NCBI GenBank assembly: GCA_947454305.1 | Contig: CANGJE010000004.1 | Coordinates: 1-64,000, forward strand | From: Oxalobacteraceae bacterium | Lineage (GTDB): Bacteria > Pseudomonadota > Gammaproteobacteria > Burkholderiales > Burkholderiaceae_D | Length of the DNA stretch: 64,000 nt | Reading direction: 5' to 3' | Shown: positions 51,843 to 61,666 of the stretch, piece after piece | Layout: each line of letters begins with the position of its first letter | How positions within the stretch are numbered: the stretch's first letter is position 1 | The notes under the pieces: generated by a model | What the model saw: the letters and a program-made list of their open reading frames with translations, nothing else | The model's database searches: none | What the model was told of the DNA's origin: nothing | Translations under genes and position numbers: made by a program

Positions 51843-52604
51843 ATGACTACATCAACCAAACGCGTTGCCTTAATTACTGGCGCAGGTACAGGCATAGGAA
51901 AAGCGACCGCAAAAGCATTGCTAGGTGCTGGATATCAGGTTGTGCTCACTGGCCGCAATGTAGAGAAACTCGAAAAAGCAATACAGGAAATCGGCGGCAC
52001 GACAGATAACTGCCTTGCAGTCGCGTGCGATGTTGGCAAACCTGAGAGCGTCAAAGAAATGTTTGCCAAGCTGAAGGCAAAGTTTCATCGGATCGACGTG
52101 TTATTCAATAACGCGGGCACCTTCACAACCGCCACGCTGGCAGAAGATATCAAGTACGAAGACTGGATCAGCGTCGTTGATACCAATCTAACCGGATCAT
52201 TTTTGTGTGCCCAAGAAGCTATACGCATGATGAAAGCGCAATCACCCAAAGGTGGTCGCATCATCAACAATGGTTCGATTTCGGCGCATGCACCGCGCCC
52301 ACTGTCACTGCCTTATACAGCCACCAAACACGCGATTACTGGCCTGACCAAATCTATTGCACTGGACTACCGCAATGACAATATCGCTTGCAGCCAAATT
52401 GATATCGGTAATGCAGCAACTGAGATGACGCAGAAAATGGCGAATGGTATTTTGCAGGCCGATGGCACTACCAAGGTTGAGCCGCGCATGAACGCCGATC
52501 ACGTTGCGCAAGCCGTACTACAAATTGCGCAGCTGCCTTTAGAAAGCAACGTACTTTTCATGACTATCATGGCGACCAACATGCCTTATGTTGGCCGCGG
52601 CTAA
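51843..52604 (+). CDS. SDR family oxidoreductase
   Basis: [19 protein letters not shown]. Confidence 0.92.
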   Translation: MTTSTKRVALITGAGTGIGKATAKALLGAGYQVVLTGRNVEKLEKAIQEIGGTTDNCLAVACDVGKPESVKEMFAKLKAKFHRIDVLFNNAGTFTTATLAEDIKYEDWISVVDTNLTGSFLCAQEAIRMMKAQSPKGGRIINNGSISAHAPRPLSLPYTATKHAITGLTKSIALDYRNDNIACSQIDIGNAATEMTQKMANGILQADGTTKVEPRMNADHVAQAVLQIAQLPLESNVLFMTIMATNMPYVGRG

Positions 52605-52618
52605 ATCACTTAGCTGGC

Positions 52619-53497
52619 TTATTTACGTGCAGCGATAAACGAGACCATATGGGGCATGTGCTCATCGGCATGCCCCTCATCGCTAGCGATTGAAATAGTT
52701 TTCATGATGGCTGACGCCACTAAATGATCTGCATGTGTATCTGATGCATAGGTCGTGTAGTAACCCAGATCTTTGAGCGCATTAGATAAGGTGAACTTCA
52801 GATTCGAGGTATCACCATCGTTAAGCAGATACGGCTTCAATCGCTCCAGTGCCATGCCACCACCGCCACCTTTGGCAAGTACATCCACAAAGACAGCAGG
52901 ATCAATACCGGATTTACGCGCGCACGCAGCGGCTTCAGCTATCACTGTTACTGTTCCGAGTGACACATAGTTATGTAGCAATTTCATTTGATGGCCAGCA
53001 CCAACGGCACCCACATGATTAATATTTTCTGCAAAACAAGCTAACAAGGGTTTGATTTCATCAAACGTTTTATCGTCGCTTCCGACTAAAAGATTTAAGC
53101 GTCCTTCTGCTGCCTCTTTAGGGGTGCGGGTCATTGCCGCATCTATCATTACGCCACCAGCTTTTTGTACTAGTTTCGCCAGTTGCTGTGTCGCTGATGG
53201 GATAGAGGTGGAACAATCAATAACGATGGTTCCCGATTTCAAACCTTGAATCAATCCATCAGACCCTGTCAGCACGGCTTCAACCTGAGCAGCACCGGTC
53301 ACACATAACAAAATAATGTCTGCTTCTGTACCGAGTGCTTTAGGCGTTTTAACTGTTTTAACTCCCTGGGCTAACAGAGTAGCCAGAGGCTGATTGCCTG
53401 CATGCTCCATGACGGTCAGCGCATAGCCATGTTTGACTATGTTGCTAGCAATACCATGACCCATTAAACCTATACCTATCATTCCTATTTTTTTCAT
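52619..53497 (-). CDS. NAD(P)-dependent beta-hydroxyacid dehydrogenase (3-hydroxyisobutyrate dehydrogenase family)
   Basis: IGMIGIGLMGHGIASNIVKHG; DCSTSIPSATQQLA; GAGHQMKLLHNYVSLG. Confidence 0.9.
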   Translation of the reverse strand: MKKIGMIGIGLMGHGIASNIVKHGYALTVMEHAGNQPLATLLAQGVKTVKTPKALGTEADIILLCVTGAAQVEAVLTGSDGLIQGLKSGTIVIDCSTSIPSATQQLAKLVQKAGGVMIDAAMTRTPKEAAEGRLNLLVGSDDKTFDEIKPLLACFAENINHVGAVGAGHQMKLLHNYVSLGTVTVIAEAAACARKSGIDPAVFVDVLAKGGGGGMALERLKPYLLNDGDTSNLKFTLSNALKDLGYYTTYASDTHADHLVASAIMKTISIASDEGHADEHMPHMVSFIAARK

Positions 53498-53544
53498 TTT
53501 TTTCTTCTCAATTAAAAACGCCTGTAACAAATTTCTGAACTAAA

Positions 53545-54237
53545 TTAAACACCCATCTGGCGAGCGAGATCATTCAAGTCAGTCGACGCATAGGTAAACC
53601 GCATTAGATCGCCCTTTGCAGCCGCCGCGCCTACACCGTACTCCAACGGACGCTCTACAAATGCCGTCTGTAATCCGCACGCTTTGGCTGCATCAAGATC
53701 ATCCTCATGCGCCGCCACTAACATGACTTCATCAGGCTTCAACTCAAAAATGTCAGCTACACCGAGATAGGTTTCAGGATCTGGTTTGTAATGCCGAAAT
53801 ACTTCTGCCGACAAAATCAGATCCCAAGGCAGTCCAGCATTTTTTGCCATGTTCGCCAGTAGGCCTATGTTTCCATTCGAGAGTGTGGTCAGCATAAAAC
53901 GTGATTTGAGTCGCGTCATACCTGAGATGGTATCCGGCCATGGATTCAAGCGATGCCATGCATGATTTAACTGTCTACGCTTTTCTTCAGTCAGATCAAT
54001 ACCGAAATCGTTCAGTATGCGATCTAGGATCAATCTGTGCAGATCATCAATTTTTGTCCATCCCAGTTTGCCGGAACGAACTTCATCCATCGCTGGCTTG
54101 TAGCCCGCGCGCCAGGCACTCGCAAATTTGTCACCATCGATATCCGGAATTAAAGCTTTCGCTTCTCGGCTAATCGAACCATGCCAATCAACTACCGTAC
54201 CGAACACATCAAATGCTAATACTTTAGGAGTGCTCAT
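53545..54237 (-). CDS. Haloacid dehalogenase, type II
   Basis: LAFDVFGTVVDW, TTLSNGN, YKPDPETYLGVAD, VAAHEDDLDAAKACG. Confidence 0.87.
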   Translation of the reverse strand: MSTPKVLAFDVFGTVVDWHGSISREAKALIPDIDGDKFASAWRAGYKPAMDEVRSGKLGWTKIDDLHRLILDRILNDFGIDLTEEKRRQLNHAWHRLNPWPDTISGMTRLKSRFMLTTLSNGNIGLLANMAKNAGLPWDLILSAEVFRHYKPDPETYLGVADIFELKPDEVMLVAAHEDDLDAAKACGLQTAFVERPLEYGVGAAAAKGDLMRFTYASTDLNDLARQMGV

Positions 54238-54264
54238 TACTTTCACCTATTCACCTCTTTGTAA

Positions 54265-54723
54265 TTATTTTTGTGGTGTACGTGTAGCTTGCCAAGAGAT
54301 GAATTGCAGCTTGCTGTCGCGTTTGGCCCAGATACTATGAAAACGTAATTCGATACTAAGATCTTTGTCATTTAATTGAACATCAAAATTACCCAACCCT
54401 GTGAGGGTAGCAACACATCCGAATGTTCTCACCTTCACATCAGAGCGGCGCATGACTTTATATTTCACTGTGCCGCTACGCATAGACTCAATATACGACT
54501 GCTTGCTATCAACGACTGAGCTGCTGTGAATATAGACTAGATCATCGGCGATCAATTTTTCCATGGCAGAAAAATCATTGGCCATTTGCGCTGCATAGCG
54601 CGAGTCTTCCGCCTTAACAACTTCATCCGCATTGATAGGATCGCAGCTCGATGCCAAGGCAATCGAAATATGACTAGTCGCTAGGAATAAAACGCACAAA
54701 ATGGCATTACGAATACTCAACAT
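54265..54723 (-). CDS. Exported SnoaL/DUF4440-like protein
   Basis: Signal peptide; NTF2-like pattern (EKLIADDLVYIHSSSVVDSKQSYIESMRSG). Confidence 0.7.
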   Translation of the reverse strand: MLSIRNAILCVLFLATSHISIALASSCDPINADEVVKAEDSRYAAQMANDFSAMEKLIADDLVYIHSSSVVDSKQSYIESMRSGTVKYKVMRRSDVKVRTFGCVATLTGLGNFDVQLNDKDLSIELRFHSIWAKRDSKLQFISWQATRTPQK

Positions 54724-54950
54724 AACTCTCTCCTGAAGTTGTATTTTTTATTGATTAATCTTTTAAAGATTGATTTTTACTATGCACAGACCATTCGCTA
54801 TAACTACTAATAAAATTATTAGGGTCCCAGCGAAATTTTGACATTGATGATACTGTAAGCAGGTCATGACCTGTAAAAACTTAAGACGCCATCATTACTA
54901 AAATAGCATGAAGAATCATGCCTTTTTCTTCTGATAATTTGGAGATCTCG

Positions 54951-55442
54951 ATGAAGCAATTGATTTCACGTTGCAGCCTGTTAGCACTGCTAAGCCTTCC
55001 CGCGATAGCGCAGGCCGATACCACCCAATGGATTGCCGACAAAAGTGGATGTAAGGTCGCCAATATCGCGCCACAAGAAGGTGAAAGCATTGCCTGGAGT
55101 GGGGAATGTAAAAATGGCCTAGCCCACGGCGAAGGCACGCTGAGCTGGTTCCAAAAAGGCGTCAAGGTAGAAACCTATAACGGACCGATGGTGAATGGCT
55201 ACGCTGAAGGTCGCGGTCGACTGGTGCGTGGTAGCGGCGTATATATCGGCGAATGGAAAAAAAGTCTACAACATGGCAAAGGTCGCTATGAAGAAGCGGA
55301 TGGTAGTTGGTATCAAGGCGAATGGGAATCAGGCTATCCCCATGGCCGCGGTCAGATGCTCACACCGGACGGACAATTACTTAGGGGCTACTGGAACAAA
55401 GGTGAATTCGAAGAAGAAGGCGCGATGCCAGGACGCACCTGA
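54951..55442 (+). CDS. Exported MORN-repeat protein
   Basis: Signal peptide; repeated GxYxGEWxxxxxHGxG units (YIGEWKKSLQHGKGRYEEADGSWYQGEWESGYPHGRGQM). Confidence 0.85.
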   Translation: MKQLISRCSLLALLSLPAIAQADTTQWIADKSGCKVANIAPQEGESIAWSGECKNGLAHGEGTLSWFQKGVKVETYNGPMVNGYAEGRGRLVRGSGVYIGEWKKSLQHGKGRYEEADGSWYQGEWESGYPHGRGQMLTPDGQLLRGYWNKGEFEEEGAMPGRT

Positions 55443-55483
55443 TTTTTTCTGTATTCAAACTAAGCAGCTCACGCTATCAAACC

Positions 55484-55864
55484 GTGCCGCGATTAATCAA
55501 ACTATCCATCGCTTTGTTCGCGCTACTGTCGTGCACGACGGTCAGCGCGAATGATCTATCTTCGTTACAAGGCGTATGGAATGGCGTGTGGCACATTGGT
55601 ATGAGCAGCGGTAAGGCGGTGCTACGCATTGAATCTTCGGGCGAAGCTGCTCTACGCTTTACCAATCTTGAAGGCTTCGATGACCGTGAAGCTTCACTCA
55701 CTAAAATTGTGGTTGATGGCCAAACGATCAGCTTCGCAGCGCCTAGTCAGGCCAGTGTGGAATTCACGATACGACTCAACATCAAGCCCGATGGGCAATC
55801 GATGGAAGGCGGCGGAAAATATTCTGGTGCTGGTGCGAAATTGGTCTTTACCCGCGCGCAATAA
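55484..55864 (+). CDS. Exported hypothetical protein
   Basis: Signal peptide LIKLSIALFALLSCTTVSA; directly downstream of the MORN gene. Confidence 0.6.
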   Translation: MPRLIKLSIALFALLSCTTVSANDLSSLQGVWNGVWHIGMSSGKAVLRIESSGEAALRFTNLEGFDDREASLTKIVVDGQTISFAAPSQASVEFTIRLNIKPDGQSMEGGGKYSGAGAKLVFTRAQ

Positions 55865-55887
55865 ACCACTACACAAAACTATCGCGC

Positions 55888-56313
55888 TTAATCGATACAG
55901 GTAATTGGCAAGGTATCGAGCGCAATAAAGCTTTGTGTCTGATTGCGACTCTTTAGATATTTATGTTGTATCTCGTAGGCTTCTATTTCTTTTGATTGCC
56001 AACGCTGACAAACACGCGTTTCGTCTTCGAATTTTTGATGGATATGTTGAAGATAATGCACCAACTCGTGCATTAACACCGAGCGCGGATAAATCTCATG
56101 CTCAACATCTAGCGTTTCATTGATCATGACACCCATATCAGGGCGATACAGAGCGCGCACCTTGCAGCTGCGCCCCGGACACACCACATCCTGCAGCTCT
56201 TTAAGCGGTACAAAATGTACCGCGGGATGTTGATCAGGAATGGGGTAGCCGGACAGTAGTTTGATCGTTAAAAAAATTTCCGTCAGCAGGCTTGATAATT
56301 TCTCGGCATCCAC
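55888..56313 (-). CDS. Putative zinc metallopeptidase-like protein
   Basis: HExxH motif in SVLMHELVHYLQHIH. Confidence 0.6.
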   Translation of the reverse strand: MDAEKLSSLLTEIFLTIKLLSGYPIPDQHPAVHFVPLKELQDVVCPGRSCKVRALYRPDMGVMINETLDVEHEIYPRSVLMHELVHYLQHIHQKFEDETRVCQRWQSKEIEAYEIQHKYLKSRNQTQSFIALDTLPITCID

Positions 56314-56364
56314 GACTAAGCTCCACTATAGAAACGTGTTTTAGTCGATTATGCCAAATACCCG

Positions 56365-57135
56365 TCAAGGTTGCTGGTGAGCGATTCCGTAGGTACCGTA
56401 AATACGTTTTATCGTGCCATCAGTCAGCATGCGCTCGATAATTTGATTGACCGCTTCAACGATGGCGTCATCTGCGTTACGCAAACCAGCCGCAACTGGC
56501 CACACTAACCCGCTAGCTTCATCAAAAGCGTGCGTCACCTTGATGCCGCTCTCGGGATGCTGCAAGACGAAATAGCTAAGGGATGCCCCAGATACCGCAC
56601 CACCGTACAAATCACCTTTGCTCAGATCCTCGACCATATCGCTTTGAAACGCGTACGGCACGATACTGGCACCGGCTTTACCGAGTACTTCAGAAGCAAC
56701 AGAACCTATCATCACACCCACACGCTGACCTGGTTGCAATTCAGTGTAGCGCTCTATCGGCGTTGCTGCTGCAGATAAACCCAGAACAACACCCGCCTTG
56801 TGATATGGACGAGACTGCCTGTGCTTACCCTTTTTCTGCTTTTCGATATCGCTAGGTACATCAAGCTGCAAATCGCAGTTAACGACGTTAGCACGACGAC
56901 GCGGCAGAACCCACTCGATATTTAATTTCACGCCGAGATCGTGCGCAATTTCTCTAGCGACTTCGATCTGAAATCCAGGCTTGTCGGATTTGTCGCTAGC
57001 GTAAGGTAAGGCATCGGGGTTAGCGCATAACAAAATGCTGCCTAACTCTTTTATTTGCTCTAGTGTTCGCGCGGTCGCAGGGACGCAAAAAGTTACTCCT
57101 GCTAACAGGCACAACAACAGCTTAGGTAATTTCAT
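56365..57135 (-). CDS. Quinoprotein-associated periplasmic binding protein (XoxJ-like)
   Basis: ILLCANPDALPYASDKSDKPGFQIEVAREIAHDLGVKLNIEWVLPRR; start MKLPKLL overlaps cytochrome stop by 4 nt. Confidence 0.85.
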   Translation of the reverse strand: MKLPKLLLCLLAGVTFCVPATARTLEQIKELGSILLCANPDALPYASDKSDKPGFQIEVAREIAHDLGVKLNIEWVLPRRRANVVNCDLQLDVPSDIEKQKKGKHRQSRPYHKAGVVLGLSAAATPIERYTELQPGQRVGVMIGSVASEVLGKAGASIVPYAFQSDMVEDLSKGDLYGGAVSGASLSYFVLQHPESGIKVTHAFDEASGLVWPVAAGLRNADDAIVEAVNQIIERMLTDGTIKRIYGTYGIAHQQP

Positions 57136-57485
57136 GGGTTCTCCGGCTCGACACCCGGCTTGAGCGAACGGATGAATTTCACAATGCTCCAAATCTGATC
57201 ATCAGTAAAGGCAACTCCAAACGCCGCCATACGACCAGGCTTACCGTTTTTGATGCGATCAAATATTTGTTCGTCTGTTTTTTCAGTACCCATCAGTTGC
57301 GGGCCTTTACCTTCTTGACGGCCATAATTTTGATGACAAAATCCACAGATATTTCTAAACGTGTTTTTTACATCGAAGACTGTACTGTTATTTTTTTCTT
57401 GCGCATGTACTGAAATCGACCATCCCGACAATAGCGCCAACAGCAGCACCGATTTCAACGCAAACTTATACATACTGGTATTCAC
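57132..57485 (-). CDS. Cytochrome c (XoxG-like)
   Basis: Signal peptide; CGFCH heme motif; C-terminal helix DDQIWSIVKFIRSL. Confidence 0.87.
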   Translation of the reverse strand: MNTSMYKFALKSVLLLALLSGWSISVHAQEKNNSTVFDVKNTFRNICGFCHQNYGRQEGKGPQLMGTEKTDEQIFDRIKNGKPGRMAAFGVAFTDDQIWSIVKFIRSLKPGVEPENP

Positions 57486-57597
57486 TTGGGTCTTCCTATT
57501 TGACTTCGTTAACTATTTTTCCGATACACCGGCATTGAAAAAGGGTGGAGGCCGAAGCCACCACCCTCTTACTTTCAGCTCAAACTAAGTGCCTGAA

Positions 57598-59367
57598 TTA
57601 CTCAACTGCAAAAACTTTCAGGACACCTGAGTCTTTAGGCATGCTCTTCCATGGCTCGCCCCACAGATCGCCGTAACCGTCGCCGACCAATGAACCCCAA
57701 CCAGTCATTACAGCCACATACTGCTTGCCTTTGGCCATGTAAGTGATTGTGCCACCAACGCTACCTTGGCCATTGTTATGTGCCCAGAGTTTTTTACCTG
57801 ATGCCGCATCGTAGGCTACGAAATTACCGTCTGCCTCAGGTACGAATAACAGGTTGCCAGCTGTGGTCAACAAACCACCATGTGGAATACCGTGGTTATA
57901 ACGTTTTTCCCACTTAACCTTACCAGTGATTGGATCACGTGCGCGAATGTGACCGAAAGCTTTTGAGTTCGCTGCCGCTGCATCTTCACGCTTGCCTGAA
58001 CCTGGGCCGTGCATGGTGAAGTCAGCACCAATGTTCAACTGAACAACTGGCTCAGTGACTGGCTCAGTCTTAACGATCTCAAGATCTTGGCACCACTCAA
58101 AACCAACTTTGTACAACAAGCCAGTTTTGGGGCTGTAGCTACCTGCATTCCAGCTATAGCCACCGGCAATCGCTGGACACAAGTTAGCGTGCTTACCGCC
58201 TTTAGGATCCCAACGGCCAACCAATTCACCGTTCGCTTTGATGTCATCAACAAAGTTAATCGCATCGACGCCTTTGTAGACATTGACAGGCTTACCTGTT
58301 GCGCGATCAAACACGAACACAAAACCAGACTTAGATGGGTGAACAACCAGCTTCTTACCGCCGCGCTCGATCATCATCAGCTCGCCCTGTGCTGGGTCAA
58401 AGTCCCAAGCATCATGAGGGAGAACTTGGTGGAAGCTCTTCAGACGACCTGTATCTGGGTCGAGTTGCAAAACAGATGAGGTGTAGAGGTTAGTACCAGG
58501 ACGTGGGCCGGAAGTTTTCCAGTCGTCGCCTGCCCAGTCATACAACGGTGCTGGGTTACCTGTGCCCCACCATACTGTGTTTGATTCAACATCGTAGCTA
58601 CCGGCCATCCAACCGCCGCCGCCGCCCACTTTGTAGGACTCACCGCCCCAAGTGTTACGTGCATCAGAAGCTTCGCCTTCATTACCGCCGGCTGTCTTGA
58701 ATTCCCACAGCTTCTTACCTGACTTAGCATCGATGCCAAAAATTGGACCGCGATCTGGCCATTCGCCACCTTGAGCGCCGATGATGATCTTGTCTTTAAC
58801 CATCAGAGGAGCACCAGTAAAACCGACAGTCAGTTTTTCACTGTTGACGAGTTTGGTTTCCCAATTCATCTTGCCTGTCTTCATGTCGATGGCAACGAGT
58901 TTGCCATCCAGTGTGCCCATGTAGATATTGCCGTATCCAATCGCGATACCGCGGTTGTAGGGCGAGTGCGTTTGACGCGCAACTAAATCTTCATTCAGCT
59001 TTTGTTTGTAGGTCCAGATCATTTGACCGGTTGCGCCATCCAACGCATACACTTGGTTATAAGGACTGGAGTAATAAAGAATGCCGTCCACGGCCAGAGG
59101 CATGCCTTGCAAGCCGCGATTCGCACGCGAAGCTACATGCGACCATGCTTCTCTCATCTTGCCGACATTACCAGCGTTGATCTGTTCCAAGCCGCTGTAG
59201 TGCCATGATTTATATGAGCCGTGATAGCTCATCCAGTTGCCTGGCTCTTTGTCTGCATTGATCAAGCGGTTTCCATCAACGTCCGCAGCCATTGCAACAC
59301 CCATAGTCATCACGCTTGCAGCAATCGCTGATAACGCCCATGGCAAAGCTTTAGTCACTGCCCTCAT
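57598..59367 (-). CDS. PQQ-dependent alcohol dehydrogenase family protein, no vicinal Cys pair
   Basis: Propeller motifs (ALDGATGQMIWTY etc.); LPHDAWDFDPAQG; ARQTHSPYNRGIAIG where CCDxxNRG is usual. Confidence 0.9.
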   Translation of the reverse strand: MRAVTKALPWALSAIAASVMTMGVAMAADVDGNRLINADKEPGNWMSYHGSYKSWHYSGLEQINAGNVGKMREAWSHVASRANRGLQGMPLAVDGILYYSSPYNQVYALDGATGQMIWTYKQKLNEDLVARQTHSPYNRGIAIGYGNIYMGTLDGKLVAIDMKTGKMNWETKLVNSEKLTVGFTGAPLMVKDKIIIGAQGGEWPDRGPIFGIDAKSGKKLWEFKTAGGNEGEASDARNTWGGESYKVGGGGGWMAGSYDVESNTVWWGTGNPAPLYDWAGDDWKTSGPRPGTNLYTSSVLQLDPDTGRLKSFHQVLPHDAWDFDPAQGELMMIERGGKKLVVHPSKSGFVFVFDRATGKPVNVYKGVDAINFVDDIKANGELVGRWDPKGGKHANLCPAIAGGYSWNAGSYSPKTGLLYKVGFEWCQDLEIVKTEPVTEPVVQLNIGADFTMHGPGSGKREDAAAANSKAFGHIRARDPITGKVKWEKRYNHGIPHGGLLTTAGNLLFVPEADGNFVAYDAASGKKLWAHNNGQGSVGGTITYMAKGKQYVAVMTGWGSLVGDGYGDLWGEPWKSMPKDSGVLKVFAVE

Positions 59368-59895
59368 ACTTGCCTCCGTCCAAAATTGGATTTGTTTTAA
59401 TTGGTGATTATTATTTTTATACTGCTTTTAATGGCCCACGAGATACCTCATCTCATTTGGCTGAACAAAAATATACGTCTGTAAGCTTGGCGTAACAAGC
59501 AGTTTTTTTGCTGCACGCGCAAAATTCGATAGCTTTTTTCATAATTAACGTAAGCGTTTAAATCGACCGCTCAGTCATGAAACGCGTTCACTCATCTATT
59601 TAATAAAAATTAGTTTAAGCGCCTCATAAATTTATTGCGACGCCGTATTCATACCTCTCAAATATCAACCCCTATTTCATTCACATCAGCCAGGCACTCG
59701 AGGCATTTATAAGCTTAACGGTACAAATTTGTATTGCGTTGCAATGTGAACTAATTTCCATTAATTAATCGTTAATAGTCGACCTGTACTCTTTAAAGCT
59801 AGTTGCACTCATATTTACTGTGGTCGCCCAATAACTTGGCGCCACCCACGTATCATGAGCACCTTCCGCCTCAAATACCGTCCAAGCTTCAGATC

Positions 59896-60795
59896 ATGAC
59901 TACCCGAATTTCCCGCACCGCCTTTCTCACCTTATTACTGATTGCCGTCATGATGGGCGGCAATCATGTCGCTGCTCGTTTCGCATTTAATGATTCAGTG
60001 AGTGTCATCACCGCAGTAATTTTTCGCAGCGGTGTCACTGCCATCATCATCATCACTCTTTTACTACTACAGCAGAAAGTACGCATACAATTTTCAGATC
60101 GTCACAAACGTGTCATGCCGGTGATTGGCGTGCTGGTGGCTATACAAAGTTTTTGCCTCTATTCCGCTGTCGCCCGACTGCCGATTGCATTAGCGCTGTT
60201 AGCTTTTAATACCTACCCCTTGTGTAGCGCATTTTGGGCGCGTGTTCTATATAAACACCGCGCAGAACCTTTCGTTTTAAAAGCGATGCCCGTGATGTTA
60301 CTGGGGCTCGCATTAGCTCTCGATGTATTCGGTGCTGCATCAGGTTTGGGTGCAGCGGCGCACTGGCAGCAAATCGGCGCGGGTGTAGGCTTCGCCATTG
60401 CTGCTGCAGCCACGTTTGCTCTCGCGATGATTTTGACGCAGCATGAAGCGGTTGATCTGGATGGTCGGGTGAGAACAGCGATGACTATGGGTATGGTAGT
60501 GGTGCTCGCATCGGTGTTTGCAGTGGTGAGCGGTGGATGGTCATTGCCACGCACGGCATTAGGATGGTGGGGCTTAGGTGGTTTAACAGCATTGTATGGA
60601 ACCGCCTTTACATTAATGTTTAGTCTGCTGCCTAGACTAGGCGTGGTTGGTAATTCAGCCATCATGAATATCGAACCGGTATTTGCCTTAGTTTTAGCCT
60701 GGCTGTTACTCGGTCAAGCCATCGCACCGATACAAGTGGTCGGTGCTTTAATTGTGGTATCGACCGTGATGGTGCTAGGCTTGCGTCGCAGGTAA
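59896..60795 (+). CDS. EamA/DMT family transporter
   Basis: Ten-TM pattern with two EamA repeats (NSAIMNIEPVFALVLAWLLLGQ). Confidence 0.87.
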   Translation: MTTRISRTAFLTLLLIAVMMGGNHVAARFAFNDSVSVITAVIFRSGVTAIIIITLLLLQQKVRIQFSDRHKRVMPVIGVLVAIQSFCLYSAVARLPIALALLAFNTYPLCSAFWARVLYKHRAEPFVLKAMPVMLLGLALALDVFGAASGLGAAAHWQQIGAGVGFAIAAAATFALAMILTQHEAVDLDGRVRTAMTMGMVVVLASVFAVVSGGWSLPRTALGWWGLGGLTALYGTAFTLMFSLLPRLGVVGNSAIMNIEPVFALVLAWLLLGQAIAPIQVVGALIVVSTVMVLGLRRR

Positions 60796-60847
60796 ACTGC
60801 AGCCTACCGATGAAACAATTCATCGGGCTTTGAAAAGGTTATGTCGC

Positions 60848-61666
60848 ATGGACAAAATAGATTTTTCTGCTTGGCAGATACCTCATGCCACCAAATTTCG
60901 TTTGGATGAATTTGATACCACTCCGCCCGACGAATTAGTGCTTGAGGAAGATGAGCTAAAACATCATCAAACCAAGTTAGAAGATAAGCTGAATAAACTT
61001 CAGTCTTTGCTGTATTCCTCAAAATCTAAGGCGGTGTTACTGATTCTCCAGGGGATGGACACTTCTGGTAAAGATGGAGTGATTCGCCATGTGTTTTCGC
61101 ACGTCAGCCCCTTAGGTATGCATGCGATTGCGTTTGGCGCCCCCACTGAGCTTGAACAACGTCATGATTTTTTATGGCGCATACACAATAAACTTCCAGC
61201 GTTAGGCGACATAACGATTTTTAATCGTAGTCACTATGAAGATGTGCTGGTGACTCGCGTACGTGGAATGATAGATAAAGCAACCTGCGAAAAACGTTAC
61301 AAACATATAGAGCACTTCGAATCTCTTTTGACCGATAACAATACCGTCGTGCTCAAATGTTATTTACATATATCGAGCGCTGAACAAAAAAAACGACTTC
61401 AAGCTCGAATCGACGATCCTTCCAAACACTGGAAGCTGCAGGCATCCGATTTTGCCGATAGAAAATTATGGCCTGACTTTATGACCGCCTATCAAGAAGC
61501 CATCGCTGCCACCAGCACCAAGCAAGCGCCCTGGTATGTGGTGCCTGCTGACTCGAAACCGCATCGCGATTTATTTATCGCCAATCTATTAGTACAAACG
61601 TTAGCAAAACTTGAGCTACCCTTACCCAAACCCACCTTTGCAATCGATAAAGTAAAACTAGACTAA
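60848..61666 (+). CDS. Polyphosphate kinase 2 family protein
   Basis: LILQGMDTSGKDGVIRHVFSHVSPLG; FNRSHYEDVLVTRV; KHWKLQASDFADRKLWPDFMTAYQEAI. Confidence 0.92.
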   Translation: MDKIDFSAWQIPHATKFRLDEFDTTPPDELVLEEDELKHHQTKLEDKLNKLQSLLYSSKSKAVLLILQGMDTSGKDGVIRHVFSHVSPLGMHAIAFGAPTELEQRHDFLWRIHNKLPALGDITIFNRSHYEDVLVTRVRGMIDKATCEKRYKHIEHFESLLTDNNTVVLKCYLHISSAEQKKRLQARIDDPSKHWKLQASDFADRKLWPDFMTAYQEAIAATSTKQAPWYVVPADSKPHRDLFIANLLVQTLAKLELPLPKPTFAIDKVKLD

